A stretch of DNA of 64,000 nucleotides from Betaproteobacteria bacterium. Its GTDB lineage: Bacteria > Pseudomonadota > Gammaproteobacteria > Burkholderiales > SG8-39. The notes beneath the pieces were generated by a model. The model did no database searches. It saw only the letters and a program-made list of their open reading frames with translations, and was not told the origin of the DNA. Below, piece after piece: positions 47,426 through 57,310 of this stretch. Positions within the stretch are counted from its first letter, which is position 1. Each line of letters opens with the position of its first letter. The stretch is from contig JADJPT010000005.1 in assembly GCA_016713125.1 (NCBI GenBank), positions 124,001 through 188,000 on the forward strand, written 5' to 3'. A program made the translations under genes and the position numbers.

Positions 47426-48213
47426 TGGCCCGCCGCAGGGGCGCCGCCGCAGCGCACGGCGAAGACACCCCGGTCGTGCTGTTCGACTGGGGCGAAACCC
47501 TGATGTGGGTGCCGGGCATGCTGCACGACCCGGACCGCCACCTGGCCTGCGTGGAGCGCATCTTCGAGCCCGAGCTGTTGCCGCACCTGCGTTCGGCCGG
47601 CAGCGAGCTGACGCGCGCCAGGTTCATCGAGCATTACCACGAAGCCTGCCGGCGCCAGATCGACTGGTCCAAACAGACCCAGCGCGAGCACCGCTTCGAC
47701 GACCGCTTCGCCATGGCGCTGTGGCTGGCCGGGGTGCGCACGGTGCCCGAGCGCGCGGTGCTGCGCGGGTTCGCCGACGCGCTGGGCCGCGAAGTGGTGG
47801 CCGACGCGCGATTGCTCGAGCATTGCGCGGAAACCGTGGAGGCCATGGCACGCCGCTACCGGCTGGGCGTGGTGTCGAACTACCCGCACGGGCCGGTGGT
47901 CGAGGCCGCCCTGGAGCGCTTCGGCCTGCGGCGGCATTTCGCTGTTATCGTGGTGTCCTCCGAAACCGGCTGGATGAAACCCCATGCCGACTGCTACCTG
48001 CCGGCGCTCGACGCCCTGCCCGCGCCGCGCCACCGCATGCTGATGGTCGGCGACGACCTGAGGAACGACGTCAAAGGCGCCAAGGCCCTGGGCCTGCACA
48101 CCGCCTGGCTCGCGCCGCGCAACCACAACCCCAAGGACCTCGACCCCGACGTGGATATCGTTCTGAAAGACCTCTCCGAGCTGCCCGCGCATTGCGAGCG
48201 GCTGTTCGCATGA
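47425..48213 (+). CDS. HAD superfamily phosphatase
   Basis: 262 residues. Motif I is VLFDWGETL, motif II VVSNYPHG, motif III the Lys of TGWMKPHADCY and motif IV MVGDDLRNDVKGAKALG. A helical cap lies at about residues 35-115. It would remove a phosphate from a small product, in this operon plausibly a ribose- or nucleotide-phosphate. It starts overlapping the upstream stop by one base. Confidence 0.9.
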   Translation: MARRRGAAAAHGEDTPVVLFDWGETLMWVPGMLHDPDRHLACVERIFEPELLPHLRSAGSELTRARFIEHYHEACRRQIDWSKQTQREHRFDDRFAMALWLAGVRTVPERAVLRGFADALGREVVADARLLEHCAETVEAMARRYRLGVVSNYPHGPVVEAALERFGLRRHFAVIVVSSETGWMKPHADCYLPALDALPAPRHRMLMVGDDLRNDVKGAKALGLHTAWLAPRNHNPKDLDPDVDIVLKDLSELPAHCERLFA

Positions 48214-49670
48214 GCGCCCCCGCGCTGCAGACCGGCCTGCTGATCGACGGCGCCTTCGGCCCCGCGGCTTCCGGCGAAACCTTCACGGCGGTCAGCCCGA
48301 TCGATTTCTCCGCGCTGGCCCAGGTGTCCAAGGCCGGCATCGCCGACCTCGACCGCGCGGTGGCCGCCGCGCGCCGCGCCTTCGACGACGGCCGCTGGTC
48401 GGGCATGCAGCCCACCGCGCGCGGCCGCCTGCTGAGGAAGATCGCCGACGGCATCCGCGCGCGCGCCGCGCGCATCGCCGAGATCGAGACGCGCAACGGC
48501 GGCAAGACCATCGCCAATTCGCTGAACGAGGTCGACAGCGCGGCCAACGTGTTCGATTACTACGCCGGGGCGATGGACAAGTTCTTCGGTGACACCATCC
48601 CGATGGGCGCCAGCGTGCTCGACTTCACGCTGCGCGAACCGCTCGGCGTGGTGGCGGCGATCACGCCGTGGAACTTCCCGATGGCCGCCGCCTGGACAGT
48701 CGCGCCGGCGCTGGCCGCCGGCTGCACCGTGGTGTTGAAGCCGGCCAGCTACACGCCGCTCACCGCGCTGATGCTGGGCGAGATCGCGCTCGAGGCCGGC
48801 GTGCCGCCCGGCGTGCTGAACATCCTGCCCGGACCGGGCGCGGCGCTGGGCGATCGCATCGCCACGCATCCGGGCATCGACAAGATCTCCTTCACCGGCG
48901 AGACCACCACCGGCGCCAAGCTGCAGAAACTGGGCGCCGACAGCATGAAGCGCATCACGCTGGAGCTGGGCGGCAAGAGCCCGAACATCATCTACGCCGA
49001 CGCCGACCTCGCCAAGGCGGCCGCGCAGGCGGTCAAGGCCGGCTTCGGCAATGCCGGGCAGAGCTGCTCGGCGCGCACCCGCGTGTTCGTCGAGCGCGCC
49101 GCGCACGACGAGTTCCTCGCCGCCTTCGCGCAGGCCGCGCAGGCCGCGAAGCTGGGCAACCCGCTCGAGGCCGCGACCGAGATCGGCCCGCTGGTGTCGC
49201 GCGGGCAGTGGGAGTCGGTGAACGGCTACGTGCAGCTGGGCCTGTCCGAGGGCTGCACGCTGGTCACCGGCGGCAAGCGTCCCGCCGGCCTGGAGCAGGG
49301 CGCCTATTACGCGCCGACCATCCTCGCGCAGGCCGGCAACGGCATGCGCGTGGCGCGCGAGGAGATCTTCGGCCCGGTGGTGGTGGTGATCCCCTTCGAG
49401 GGCGAGGCCGAGGCCGTCGCCCTGGCCAACGACAACGACTACGGCCTGAACGGCTCGATCTGGACGCGCGACATCGGCCGCGCCATGCGCACCGCGCGCG
49501 CGCTGCGCACCGGCATGGTCAGCATCAATTCGCACGGCAGCGCGAGCCGCTACGGCTATCTCGCGCCGTTCGGCGGCTACAAGAAATCGGGGCTGGGCCG
49601 CGAGCTCGGCATGCACGCGCTGGCCCTGTATACCGAAGTGAAGAACGTGTTCGTGGACCTGGAGGACTGA
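48210..49670 (+). CDS. NAD(P)-dependent aldehyde dehydrogenase
   Basis: 486 residues. Catalytic Cys in GNAGQSCSARTRV and Glu in LELGGKSPNIIY, plus the cofactor loop SFTGETTTGAKLQ and the PWNFPMAAAW segment. It would oxidise an aldehyde from ring opening or decarboxylation to the acid. Its ATG overlaps the previous stop by four bases. Substrate not predictable. Confidence 0.94.
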   Translation: MSAPALQTGLLIDGAFGPAASGETFTAVSPIDFSALAQVSKAGIADLDRAVAAARRAFDDGRWSGMQPTARGRLLRKIADGIRARAARIAEIETRNGGKTIANSLNEVDSAANVFDYYAGAMDKFFGDTIPMGASVLDFTLREPLGVVAAITPWNFPMAAAWTVAPALAAGCTVVLKPASYTPLTALMLGEIALEAGVPPGVLNILPGPGAALGDRIATHPGIDKISFTGETTTGAKLQKLGADSMKRITLELGGKSPNIIYADADLAKAAAQAVKAGFGNAGQSCSARTRVFVERAAHDEFLAAFAQAAQAAKLGNPLEAATEIGPLVSRGQWESVNGYVQLGLSEGCTLVTGGKRPAGLEQGAYYAPTILAQAGNGMRVAREEIFGPVVVVIPFEGEAEAVALANDNDYGLNGSIWTRDIGRAMRTARALRTGMVSINSHGSASRYGYLAPFGGYKKSGLGRELGMHALALYTEVKNVFVDLED

Positions 49671-49671
49671 A

Positions 49672-50937
49672 GTGGCCAAGCCGCAAGCCAGCAAGCAGAT
49701 CGCCATCACCGGCGGAACCCTGATCGACGGCAGCGGCCGCGATCCGGTGAAGAACGCCACCGTGCTGATCGAGGGCGAGCGCATCGTCGCGGTCGGCCCC
49801 TCGGTGGCCGTGCCCAAGGGTGCGCAGGTCATCGACGCGGCCGGGCGCACGGTGCTGCCCGGCATCATCGACTGCCACGTGCACGGCACCTACCGCGCGC
49901 GCGACATGCGCCAGCACCTGCTCAACACGCCGACCTACAACGTGCTGCGCTCGACCGCGGTGCTCGAGGAAACCATCGCCTGCGGCGTGACCACCGCGCG
50001 CGACATGGGCGGCGCCGACGCGGGCTTTCGCGCCGCCATCGAGGAAGGCTACATCGCCGGTCCGCGCCTGCTGATCTCGATCGCGATGATCTCGCAGACC
50101 GGCGGGCACGGCGACGCCTGGGTGCCGGCCGGACTGCGCATCCAGAAGCGCGCCTGGCTGCCCAGCCCGGTGGCCGACGGCGTCGACGAGGTGCGCCGCC
50201 TGGTGCGCCACATCCTGATGGCCGGCGCCGACTTCATCAAGATCTGCGCCACCGGCGGCATCACTTCGGTGACCGATTCCTGGGACGAGCAGCAGTTCAC
50301 CACCGAGGAGATCTCGGTGGCGGTGGCCGAGGCGAAGGCGCGCCGCAAGACCGTGGCAGTGCATGCCGAGGGCGTCGACGGCATCCGCATGGCGCTCGAG
50401 GCCGACATCCATTCGCTGGAGCACGGCTGGTTCATCGACGAGCACAGCGTGGACGTGATGCTGAAGAAGGGCACCTGGTGGGTGCCCACGCTGGCGCTGG
50501 TGCCGCTGTCGCTGGAGCATCGCGCCAAGAACACCGCCTGGGACAAGCAGCAGCTGGCCTCCGAGGACGTGAAGGAGCGCGAGATCCACGCGCTGATGGA
50601 AAAGCAGATCCCGCTGTGGAAGGATGCCGTGAAGCGCGGCGTGAAGGTCGCCTTCGGCACCGACCAGTCGCACCGCCTGCTGGTGGGCGAGAACCTGGCC
50701 GAGATGCGCTTCATGGTCGACTGGCTGGGCATGAGCCCGATGCAGGTGCTGGTCTCGGCGACCAGCAAGGCCGCCGAGTGCATCGGCCGCAGCGATGTCG
50801 GCCTGCTCGAGGCCGGGCGCCTGGCCGACGTGCTGGTGGTCGAGGGCGATCCGCTCGAGAACATCCGCATCCTCGAAGAACGCGCGCGCCTGAAGCTGGT
50901 CATGCAGGGCGGGCGCGCCTACACCAACACCCTCTGA
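49672..50937 (+). CDS. Metal-dependent amidohydrolase, imidazolonepropionase/prolidase-like
   Basis: 421 residues from a GTG one base after the aldehyde dehydrogenase stop. The HxH motif is IIDCHVHGTYR, the bridging Lys lies in FIKICATGG, His ligands in VAVHAEG and SLEHGWF, and the Asp in FGTDQSHR. This is the binuclear amidohydrolase group that includes Sgx9260-type prolidases. It would open a cyclic amide or cleave an amide bond. Confidence 0.92.
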   Translation: MAKPQASKQIAITGGTLIDGSGRDPVKNATVLIEGERIVAVGPSVAVPKGAQVIDAAGRTVLPGIIDCHVHGTYRARDMRQHLLNTPTYNVLRSTAVLEETIACGVTTARDMGGADAGFRAAIEEGYIAGPRLLISIAMISQTGGHGDAWVPAGLRIQKRAWLPSPVADGVDEVRRLVRHILMAGADFIKICATGGITSVTDSWDEQQFTTEEISVAVAEAKARRKTVAVHAEGVDGIRMALEADIHSLEHGWFIDEHSVDVMLKKGTWWVPTLALVPLSLEHRAKNTAWDKQQLASEDVKEREIHALMEKQIPLWKDAVKRGVKVAFGTDQSHRLLVGENLAEMRFMVDWLGMSPMQVLVSATSKAAECIGRSDVGLLEAGRLADVLVVEGDPLENIRILEERARLKLVMQGGRAYTNTL

Positions 50938-50947
50938 GGACACACAC

Positions 50948-51436
50948 ATGTTTTCGCAAGACCTGCTGGACAAGGCCGCGCGCGCGCTGGACGCCGCCAA
51001 GGCCGCCAAGGTGCGCATCGCCACCGCCGAAACCTGCACCGCCGGACTGGTGTCCGGCTGCCTGACCTCGGTGTCCGGCGCCTCGCAGATCTTCGAGCGC
51101 GGCTACGTGCTGTACCACGACTCGGCCAAGGCCACCGGCCTGGGCGTGGCCGAGGACGTCTCGCGCGCGCACGGCGCGGTCAGCGCCGAAGTCACGCAGG
51201 GCCTGGCCGAGGGTGCGCTGGCCAACTCGGGCGCCGGCGTCGCGGTCGCGGTCACCGGCTATGCCGGCCCCGGCGGCGGCAGCGAGAAGAATCCGGTCGG
51301 CACCTGCTACATCGCCGCCGCGGCGCACGGCAAGCCGACGCTGGTCGAGCGCCACGTGTTCCCGGGCGACCGCAACGGCGTGCGCCTGGCCGCGGTGGGC
51401 GCCGCCCTCGACCTGATCGCCAAACGCCTGGCCTGA
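50948..51436 (+). CDS. CinA C-terminal / PncC-like nicotinamide-nucleotide amidohydrolase
   Basis: 162 residues. The family core is TAETCTAGLVSGCLTSVSGASQIFERGYVLYHDSAKATGLGV, followed by VTGYAGPGGGSEKNPVGTCYIA. PncC deamidates NMN to NaMN. Two changes: the usual AESC reads AETC, and GSS reads GAS. A NAD-nucleotide-like substrate fits the NadC-like gene six kilobases upstream in the same operon. It may be a relative adapted to another nucleotide. Confidence 0.88.
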   Translation: MFSQDLLDKAARALDAAKAAKVRIATAETCTAGLVSGCLTSVSGASQIFERGYVLYHDSAKATGLGVAEDVSRAHGAVSAEVTQGLAEGALANSGAGVAVAVTGYAGPGGGSEKNPVGTCYIAAAAHGKPTLVERHVFPGDRNGVRLAAVGAALDLIAKRLA

Positions 51437-51438
51437 GC

Positions 51439-52398
51439 ATGCAGGCGGCGCCGATACCGGTCAGCGTGCTGACCGGGGCGCTGGGCGCGGGCAAGACCAC
51501 GCTGCTGAACGCGCTGCTGAAAGGCGGCGCGCTGCCCGACACCGCCGTGGTGGTGAACGAGTTCGGCGCGGTCGGCATCGACAACCTGCTGATCGAATCC
51601 TCCAGCGAGGAGGTGGTGCTGCTGCCCGGCGGCTGCGTGTGCTGCCAGGTGCGCGCCGACCTCGCCGAGGCGCTGCTGCGCCTGGAGCGCGGCGTGCGGC
51701 GAGGCGAGCTGCCGGCGTTCCGCCGCGTGGTGGTCGAGACCAGCGGCCTGGCCGAACCCGGCCCGATCCTGCAACTGTTCGTCGAATCGCCGCTGCTGCG
51801 CGGGCGCTTCCGGCTCGACGCGCTGGTCACGCTGGTCGACGCGCAACTCGGCGCGCAGGCGCTGCAGGCCGAAGGCACGCCGCTGCACCAGACGCTGCTC
51901 GCCGATCGCCTGCTGATCGGCAAATGGGAAACGCAGGACCCCGCCGCGCTGGCCGCGCTGGAAGCGCGCCTCGCGCAGCTCAATCCGCAGGCCGAGCGCC
52001 TGCGCATCGCGCGCGGCGCGGCCGAGGCGCAGTGGCTGGGCGCGCCCGCCGTGCAGGCCGCGCGCGAGGTGCCCGGGCACCTGCTGCGCGCCGCGCACGA
52101 CGAGGCGGTGACCAGTTTCGTGCTGCGCTGGGACACACCGCAGCCGCTGCCCGCGCTGGGCGAGTGGCTGCACCGCCTGGCCGACACGCAGGGCGCGCGC
52201 CTGATGCGCGTCAAGGGCGTGATCGCCGCGCTCGAGGTGGACCGGCCAGTGGCCGTGCACGCCGTGCAGCACCTGGTGTCGCCGCCGGAGTTCCTGCCGG
52301 AAGGCGAGCCGCCGCCGCACAGCCGCGTGGTGTTCATCACGCGCGGCCTGGAGCCGGGCGACGTGTTGCCGGGCTGGGCGGTGACGGTCGAGGCCTGA
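51439..52398 (+). CDS. CobW/COG0523 family GTPase (metal chaperone)
   Basis: 319 residues. Walker A is LTGALGAGKTTLLN, the metal motif CxCC is GGCVCCQ, and Walker B is VVVETSGLAEPGP. The guanine-specificity motif normally reads NKxD; here the corresponding place reads LLIGKWETQD. The C-terminal COG0523 domain is present. It could insert metal, perhaps zinc, into the amidohydrolase upstream. Last gene of the operon, starting two bases after the PncC-like stop. Confidence 0.9.
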   Translation: MQAAPIPVSVLTGALGAGKTTLLNALLKGGALPDTAVVVNEFGAVGIDNLLIESSSEEVVLLPGGCVCCQVRADLAEALLRLERGVRRGELPAFRRVVVETSGLAEPGPILQLFVESPLLRGRFRLDALVTLVDAQLGAQALQAEGTPLHQTLLADRLLIGKWETQDPAALAALEARLAQLNPQAERLRIARGAAEAQWLGAPAVQAAREVPGHLLRAAHDEAVTSFVLRWDTPQPLPALGEWLHRLADTQGARLMRVKGVIAALEVDRPVAVHAVQHLVSPPEFLPEGEPPPHSRVVFITRGLEPGDVLPGWAVTVEA

Positions 52399-52433
52399 GC
52401 CAGGGCCGGGCCCGGGCTCCGACCCAGACCTGC

Positions 52434-52463
52434 GGCAGCCCTGCCGATTACTGCCAGTTTTTT
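52434..52463 (+). terminator. Possible intrinsic terminator after the NadC-like operon
   Basis: GGCAG (52434) and CTGCC (52451) flank an 11-base loop, with AG followed by a T6 run at 52458-52463. The stem is short but the T run and position between convergent genes are right. Confidence 0.4.
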
Positions 52464-52522
52464 GTCAAACCCCAGGCGGCAAGCCGTCGACGGGGTGAAA
52501 TACTGCCACCACCCTGCGGCGT

Positions 52523-53479
52523 TCAGAGATCGCCGACCGACCTCAGCTTGCGCACCGCGCTGCCGCGGTCGACCGGCGTGGCGCCGCGGTTCAGCAGTTC
52601 CCACACCGCCTCGGCCGGTTCCGAAAGGCGCTTGCGACGACGCAGCAGTTCCACGGTGACGGGGATCTCCCAGGTGCCGTCGTCGGCGCGCACCAGGCTG
52701 CCGTCGGCCAGGTTGCGCTCGATGGTCGAGCGCGGGATCCAGGCCACGCCCAGGCCCTGCAGCGCGAGCTCCTTCAAGACGAAGATCAGCGGATCGTCGA
52801 ACAGCCGCTGCGCGCGCACTTCCGGAACGCGGCGCGCCACTTCATCGTCGACGATGCGGCCGATGAACGACGAGCGTCCGTAAGGCAGGTAGACCAGCGG
52901 CGTGCCGGCGGGCAGCGGCAGCGAATAGCCCGGCATGCCGCGGCGCTGCGGCGCGCACACCGGCACCAGCGGGTCGTCGCCGATCTCGATGGCGTCGAGT
53001 TCGTCGAATTCGCGCGGCCGCGGCAGGGACGGGTGGCGGTAGGAAAGGGCCAGGTCGGCCTCGCCGGCCGCGTAGCGCTCGGCCACCTCGTCGATGCGCT
53101 TGACCGAGCCGCGGCACACCAGCGGACCGAGTTCACGGTTCAGGCGCGCGAGCAGGGCCGGGAAGATGCCCGCCGAACAGGGGGTGGGCATCACGAAGGA
53201 AACAGTGGGCGCGGAGTCGATCGCGCTGGAGCGCATCGAGGCGCGGAAATCCAGCAGCGGCTCGACGCTGGTGACGGCGATGGGCAGCAGTTGCTGGCCG
53301 GCGCGGGTGAGCTCCACCGGGTGGGCGGAACGGTCGAACAGCGGGGAGCCGACCCAGTCCTCCAGCGCCTGGATGCGGCGGCTGAAGGCCGACTGGGTGA
53401 CGTGCCGCTCGGCCGCCGCGCGCGAGAAATTGCCGCTGCGCACCAGGGCCAGAAAGTCCTGTAACCAGTAAAGCTCCAT
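52523..53479 (-). CDS. LysR family transcriptional regulator
   Basis: 318 residues. The N-terminal helix-turn-helix is LQDFLALVRSGNFSRAAAER and HVTQSAFSRRIQALED. The effector domain runs from about residue 92. It is convergent with the preceding operon rather than divergent, so its target is uncertain; it may be self-contained. The short upstream gap has the reverse gene 53572 end. Confidence 0.92.
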   Translation of the reverse strand: MELYWLQDFLALVRSGNFSRAAAERHVTQSAFSRRIQALEDWVGSPLFDRSAHPVELTRAGQQLLPIAVTSVEPLLDFRASMRSSAIDSAPTVSFVMPTPCSAGIFPALLARLNRELGPLVCRGSVKRIDEVAERYAAGEADLALSYRHPSLPRPREFDELDAIEIGDDPLVPVCAPQRRGMPGYSLPLPAGTPLVYLPYGRSSFIGRIVDDEVARRVPEVRAQRLFDDPLIFVLKELALQGLGVAWIPRSTIERNLADGSLVRADDGTWEIPVTVELLRRRKRLSEPAEAVWELLNRGATPVDRGSAVRKLRSVGDL

Positions 53480-53571
53480 GACGGATTTTACCCCGGACGC
53501 AGGGGCGTCATGGGGGAAGCGTCGCAGGTGAACAGGGGAACCTGGCGGTTCCCCGTACCCCCTCCGCCGGA

Positions 53572-54438
53572 TTAGAGGTCGGGGCGGACGGTGCCGTCGA
53601 CGATGCGCACCTTGTCGCCGTTGCGGACGGCGGGTTCGCTGTCCTGGAGCATGGTGCGCAGGCTGCCGTCTTCCATGCGCACGTCGATCTCGTAGCGCTT
53701 GGCGGTCTTCACGTTCTTCTCGATCTGGTGGCCGGCGTAGGCGCCGCCCGCGGCGCCGAGGATGGTCATGATGGTGTTGCCCGTGCCCTTGCCCATCTGC
53801 TTGCCGACCACGGCGCCGGTCACGCCGCCGGCCACGGCACCGATGCCCGAGCCTTCGCCCTTCTGTTCGATGGCGCGCACCGAGGCGACCGTGCCGCAGC
53901 TCGCGCACACGGCCTTCGGCGCCGGCTGCGCTTCGGCGGGCGGCACATGGCTTTGCGCGATCTGCACCGGCGCGGCCTCGGCGCGTTCACGCGCAGCCAC
54001 GGCCTCGGCGTGCGTGATGCGCAGGCGCTCGGATTCGCGCGCGCGCTCGGCGCGCTCGAGGCGCTCGGCACGCGCCGCCCGTTCGGCACGCTCGGCACGC
54101 TCAGCACGCTCAGCACGCTCCGCCGCCGCATTGCGCGCGGCGCTGGCGCTTTGTGCGGCGTTCGCGGTATTCGCGGCATTCGCTTTGGCCGCGGGTGTGG
54201 CGGCCGGCGCGGGGGCCGGGGCGGGTTCTGCGGCGGCCTGCACCGGCACGGCGATGCCGGCCGGCTGCACGGCAGCCGCCAGCGGCGATTCCGCGCCGCG
54301 CGACTCGACGGCCTTGCTGTGCGGCAACACGCCGGTCATCGCGGCGATGCCGACCGCGCTGGCGAGGATCACCGAGATTGCGGCGACCACCATCAGCGGG
54401 TGCAATTTGGCGGAGGAAACGGGGCTTTGAATGTCCAT
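53572..54438 (-). CDS. Glycine-zipper 2TM protein with a charged repeat region
   Basis: 288 residues. One N-terminal transmembrane helix (PLMVVAAISVILASAVGIAA), a Pro/Ala linker, then an Ala-Glu-Arg repeat region (AERAERAERAERAARAERLE) predicted to be coiled coil, and a glycine zipper (SGIGAVAGGVTGAVVGKQMG) before a C-terminal beta domain. CASC in VCASCGTV is a possible redox or metal pair. Related to SlyB/Rick_17kDa proteins. A role in envelope integrity is inferred. Confidence 0.88.
   Translation of the reverse strand: MDIQSPVSSAKLHPLMVVAAISVILASAVGIAAMTGVLPHSKAVESRGAESPLAAAVQPAGIAVPVQAAAEPAPAPAPAATPAAKANAANTANAAQSASAARNAAAERAERAERAERAERAARAERLERAERARESERLRITHAEAVAARERAEAAPVQIAQSHVPPAEAQPAPKAVCASCGTVASVRAIEQKGEGSGIGAVAGGVTGAVVGKQMGKGTGNTIMTILGAAGGAYAGHQIEKNVKTAKRYEIDVRMEDGSLRTMLQDSEPAVRNGDKVRIVDGTVRPDL
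54045..54125 (-). repeat. Ala-Glu-Arg-encoding tandem repeat
   Basis: Degenerate 9-base units of the type GCTCGGCAC/GCTCAGCAC code for repeated AER triplets. It lies inside the glycine-zipper gene. Such repeats can change length by slippage in multiples of nine without breaking the frame. Confidence 0.7.
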
Positions 54439-54542
54439 GGCGTTCTCCCTTCTGTTATTGGCTCAAGGTACGACGCTCAAGTTACGGCCTGGCAAGCCCC
54501 GCCATGGTGAGCAATTGTTACCGCTTGTAACGACCCCGCCTT

Positions 54543-56054
<1,512 letters not shown>

Positions 56055-56066
56055 GCCTGCATTCTC

Positions 56067-57171
56067 CTAGACGCCCTGTTTCAGGCTGGCGCTGATGAAA
56101 TCGTCGAGATCGCCGTCCAGCACCGACTGCGTGTTGCCGATCTCCACGTTGGTGCGCAGATCCTTGATGCGCGACTGGTCGAGCACATAGGAACGGATCT
56201 GGTGGCCCCAGCCGATGTCGGTCTTGGAGTCTTCCAGTTTCTGCTGCTCGGTCTGGCGCTTGCGCAGTTCGAGCTCGTACAGCTTGGCCTTCAGCATGGA
56301 CATCGCCTCGGCGCGGTTGCGGTGCTGCGAGCGGTCGTTCTGGCACTGCACGACGATGTTGGTCGGCAGGTGGGTGATGCGCACCGCCGAGTCGGTCTTG
56401 TTGATGTGCTGGCCGCCGGCGCCGGAGGCGCGGTAGGTGTCGATGCGCAGGTCCGCCGGGTTGACCTCGACCTCGATCGATTCGTCGACCTCGGGGTAGA
56501 CGAACACGCTGGAGAACGAAGTGTGGCGACGTGCGTTCGAGTCGAACGGCGATTTCCTCACCAGGCGGTGCACGCCGGTCTCGGTGCGCAGGTAGCCGTA
56601 GGCGTACTCGCCGCTGATCTTCAGCGTCGCGCTCTTGATGCCGGCCACCTCGCCGTCGGACTGCTCGAGGATCTCCACGCCGTAGCCGCGCTTGTCGCAG
56701 TACTTGAGGTACATGCGCAGGAGCATCTGCGTCCAGTCCTGCGCCTCGGTGCCGCCCTGGCCCGCGTTGATGTCCACGAAGCAGTTGTTGGGGTCCAGCG
56801 GGTTGGAGAACATGCGCTGGAACTCCAGCGCCTCGACCTTCTTCAGGATGCCGGCCGCGTCGGACTCGACGCTCACCAGGGTCTCGTCGTCGTCCTCGGC
56901 GCGCGCCATCTCGAACAGCTCGCGCGCGTCCTTCAGCCCGGAGGCGATCGCCGCCAGGCTGCCGACCGTGGCTTCCAGGGATTTCTGTTCACGGCCCAGG
57001 TCCTGGGCCTTCTTGGGATCGTCCCAGACCTTGGGGTCTTCGAGCTGGGACGAGACTTCGGCTAGACGCGCTTCCTTCGCATCGAAGTCAAAGATACCTC
57101 CGCAGCTCGGCGGACCGGGCTTCGAGGTCGGCGAGCAGTGAGGCGAGCTGGTTGAGGCGTTCGGCTTCCAT
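56067..57171 (-). CDS. prfB: Peptide chain release factor 2, with programmed +1 frameshift
   Basis: The first 27 codons from ATG 57171 end at the in-frame TGA (57088-57090) in RRYL-CTT-TGA-C, the classic autoregulatory slip site, here after GGAGG-like CGGAGG. After a +1 shift the frame continues DFDAKEARLAEVSSQLED to the stop at 56067, about 367 residues. The catalytic GGQ is in ASGAGGQHINKT and the SPF anticodon-like loop in RKSPFDSNARRH. It releases peptides at UGA and UAA. The frameshift is biological and should not be corrected. Confidence 0.96.
57088..57093 (-). promoter_or_regulatory. prfB: RF2 programmed frameshift site CTT-TGA
   Basis: The slippery CTT followed by TGA and C, with a purine-rich Shine-Dalgarno-like CGGAGG directly upstream. 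Low RF2 makes the ribosome slip +1 and make more RF2. Confidence 0.9.
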
Positions 57172-57310
57172 GGTGCTTGGGGTTTCCTGCATGAAGGGCG
57201 TAAGGGGAGCGAATTATACCCGCCGATACCTTCCAGCGAACCGCTCCTTGACCTCGGGGATGCGCGCGGGCGAACCTTGCGGCATACCTACAACGACGCC
57301 CGGAGACAGA

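Noticed and set aside
57088..57093. The prfB interruption as a sequence error
   Set aside because: It has the exact CTT-TGA-C slip site and upstream purine-rich element of RF2 autoregulation.
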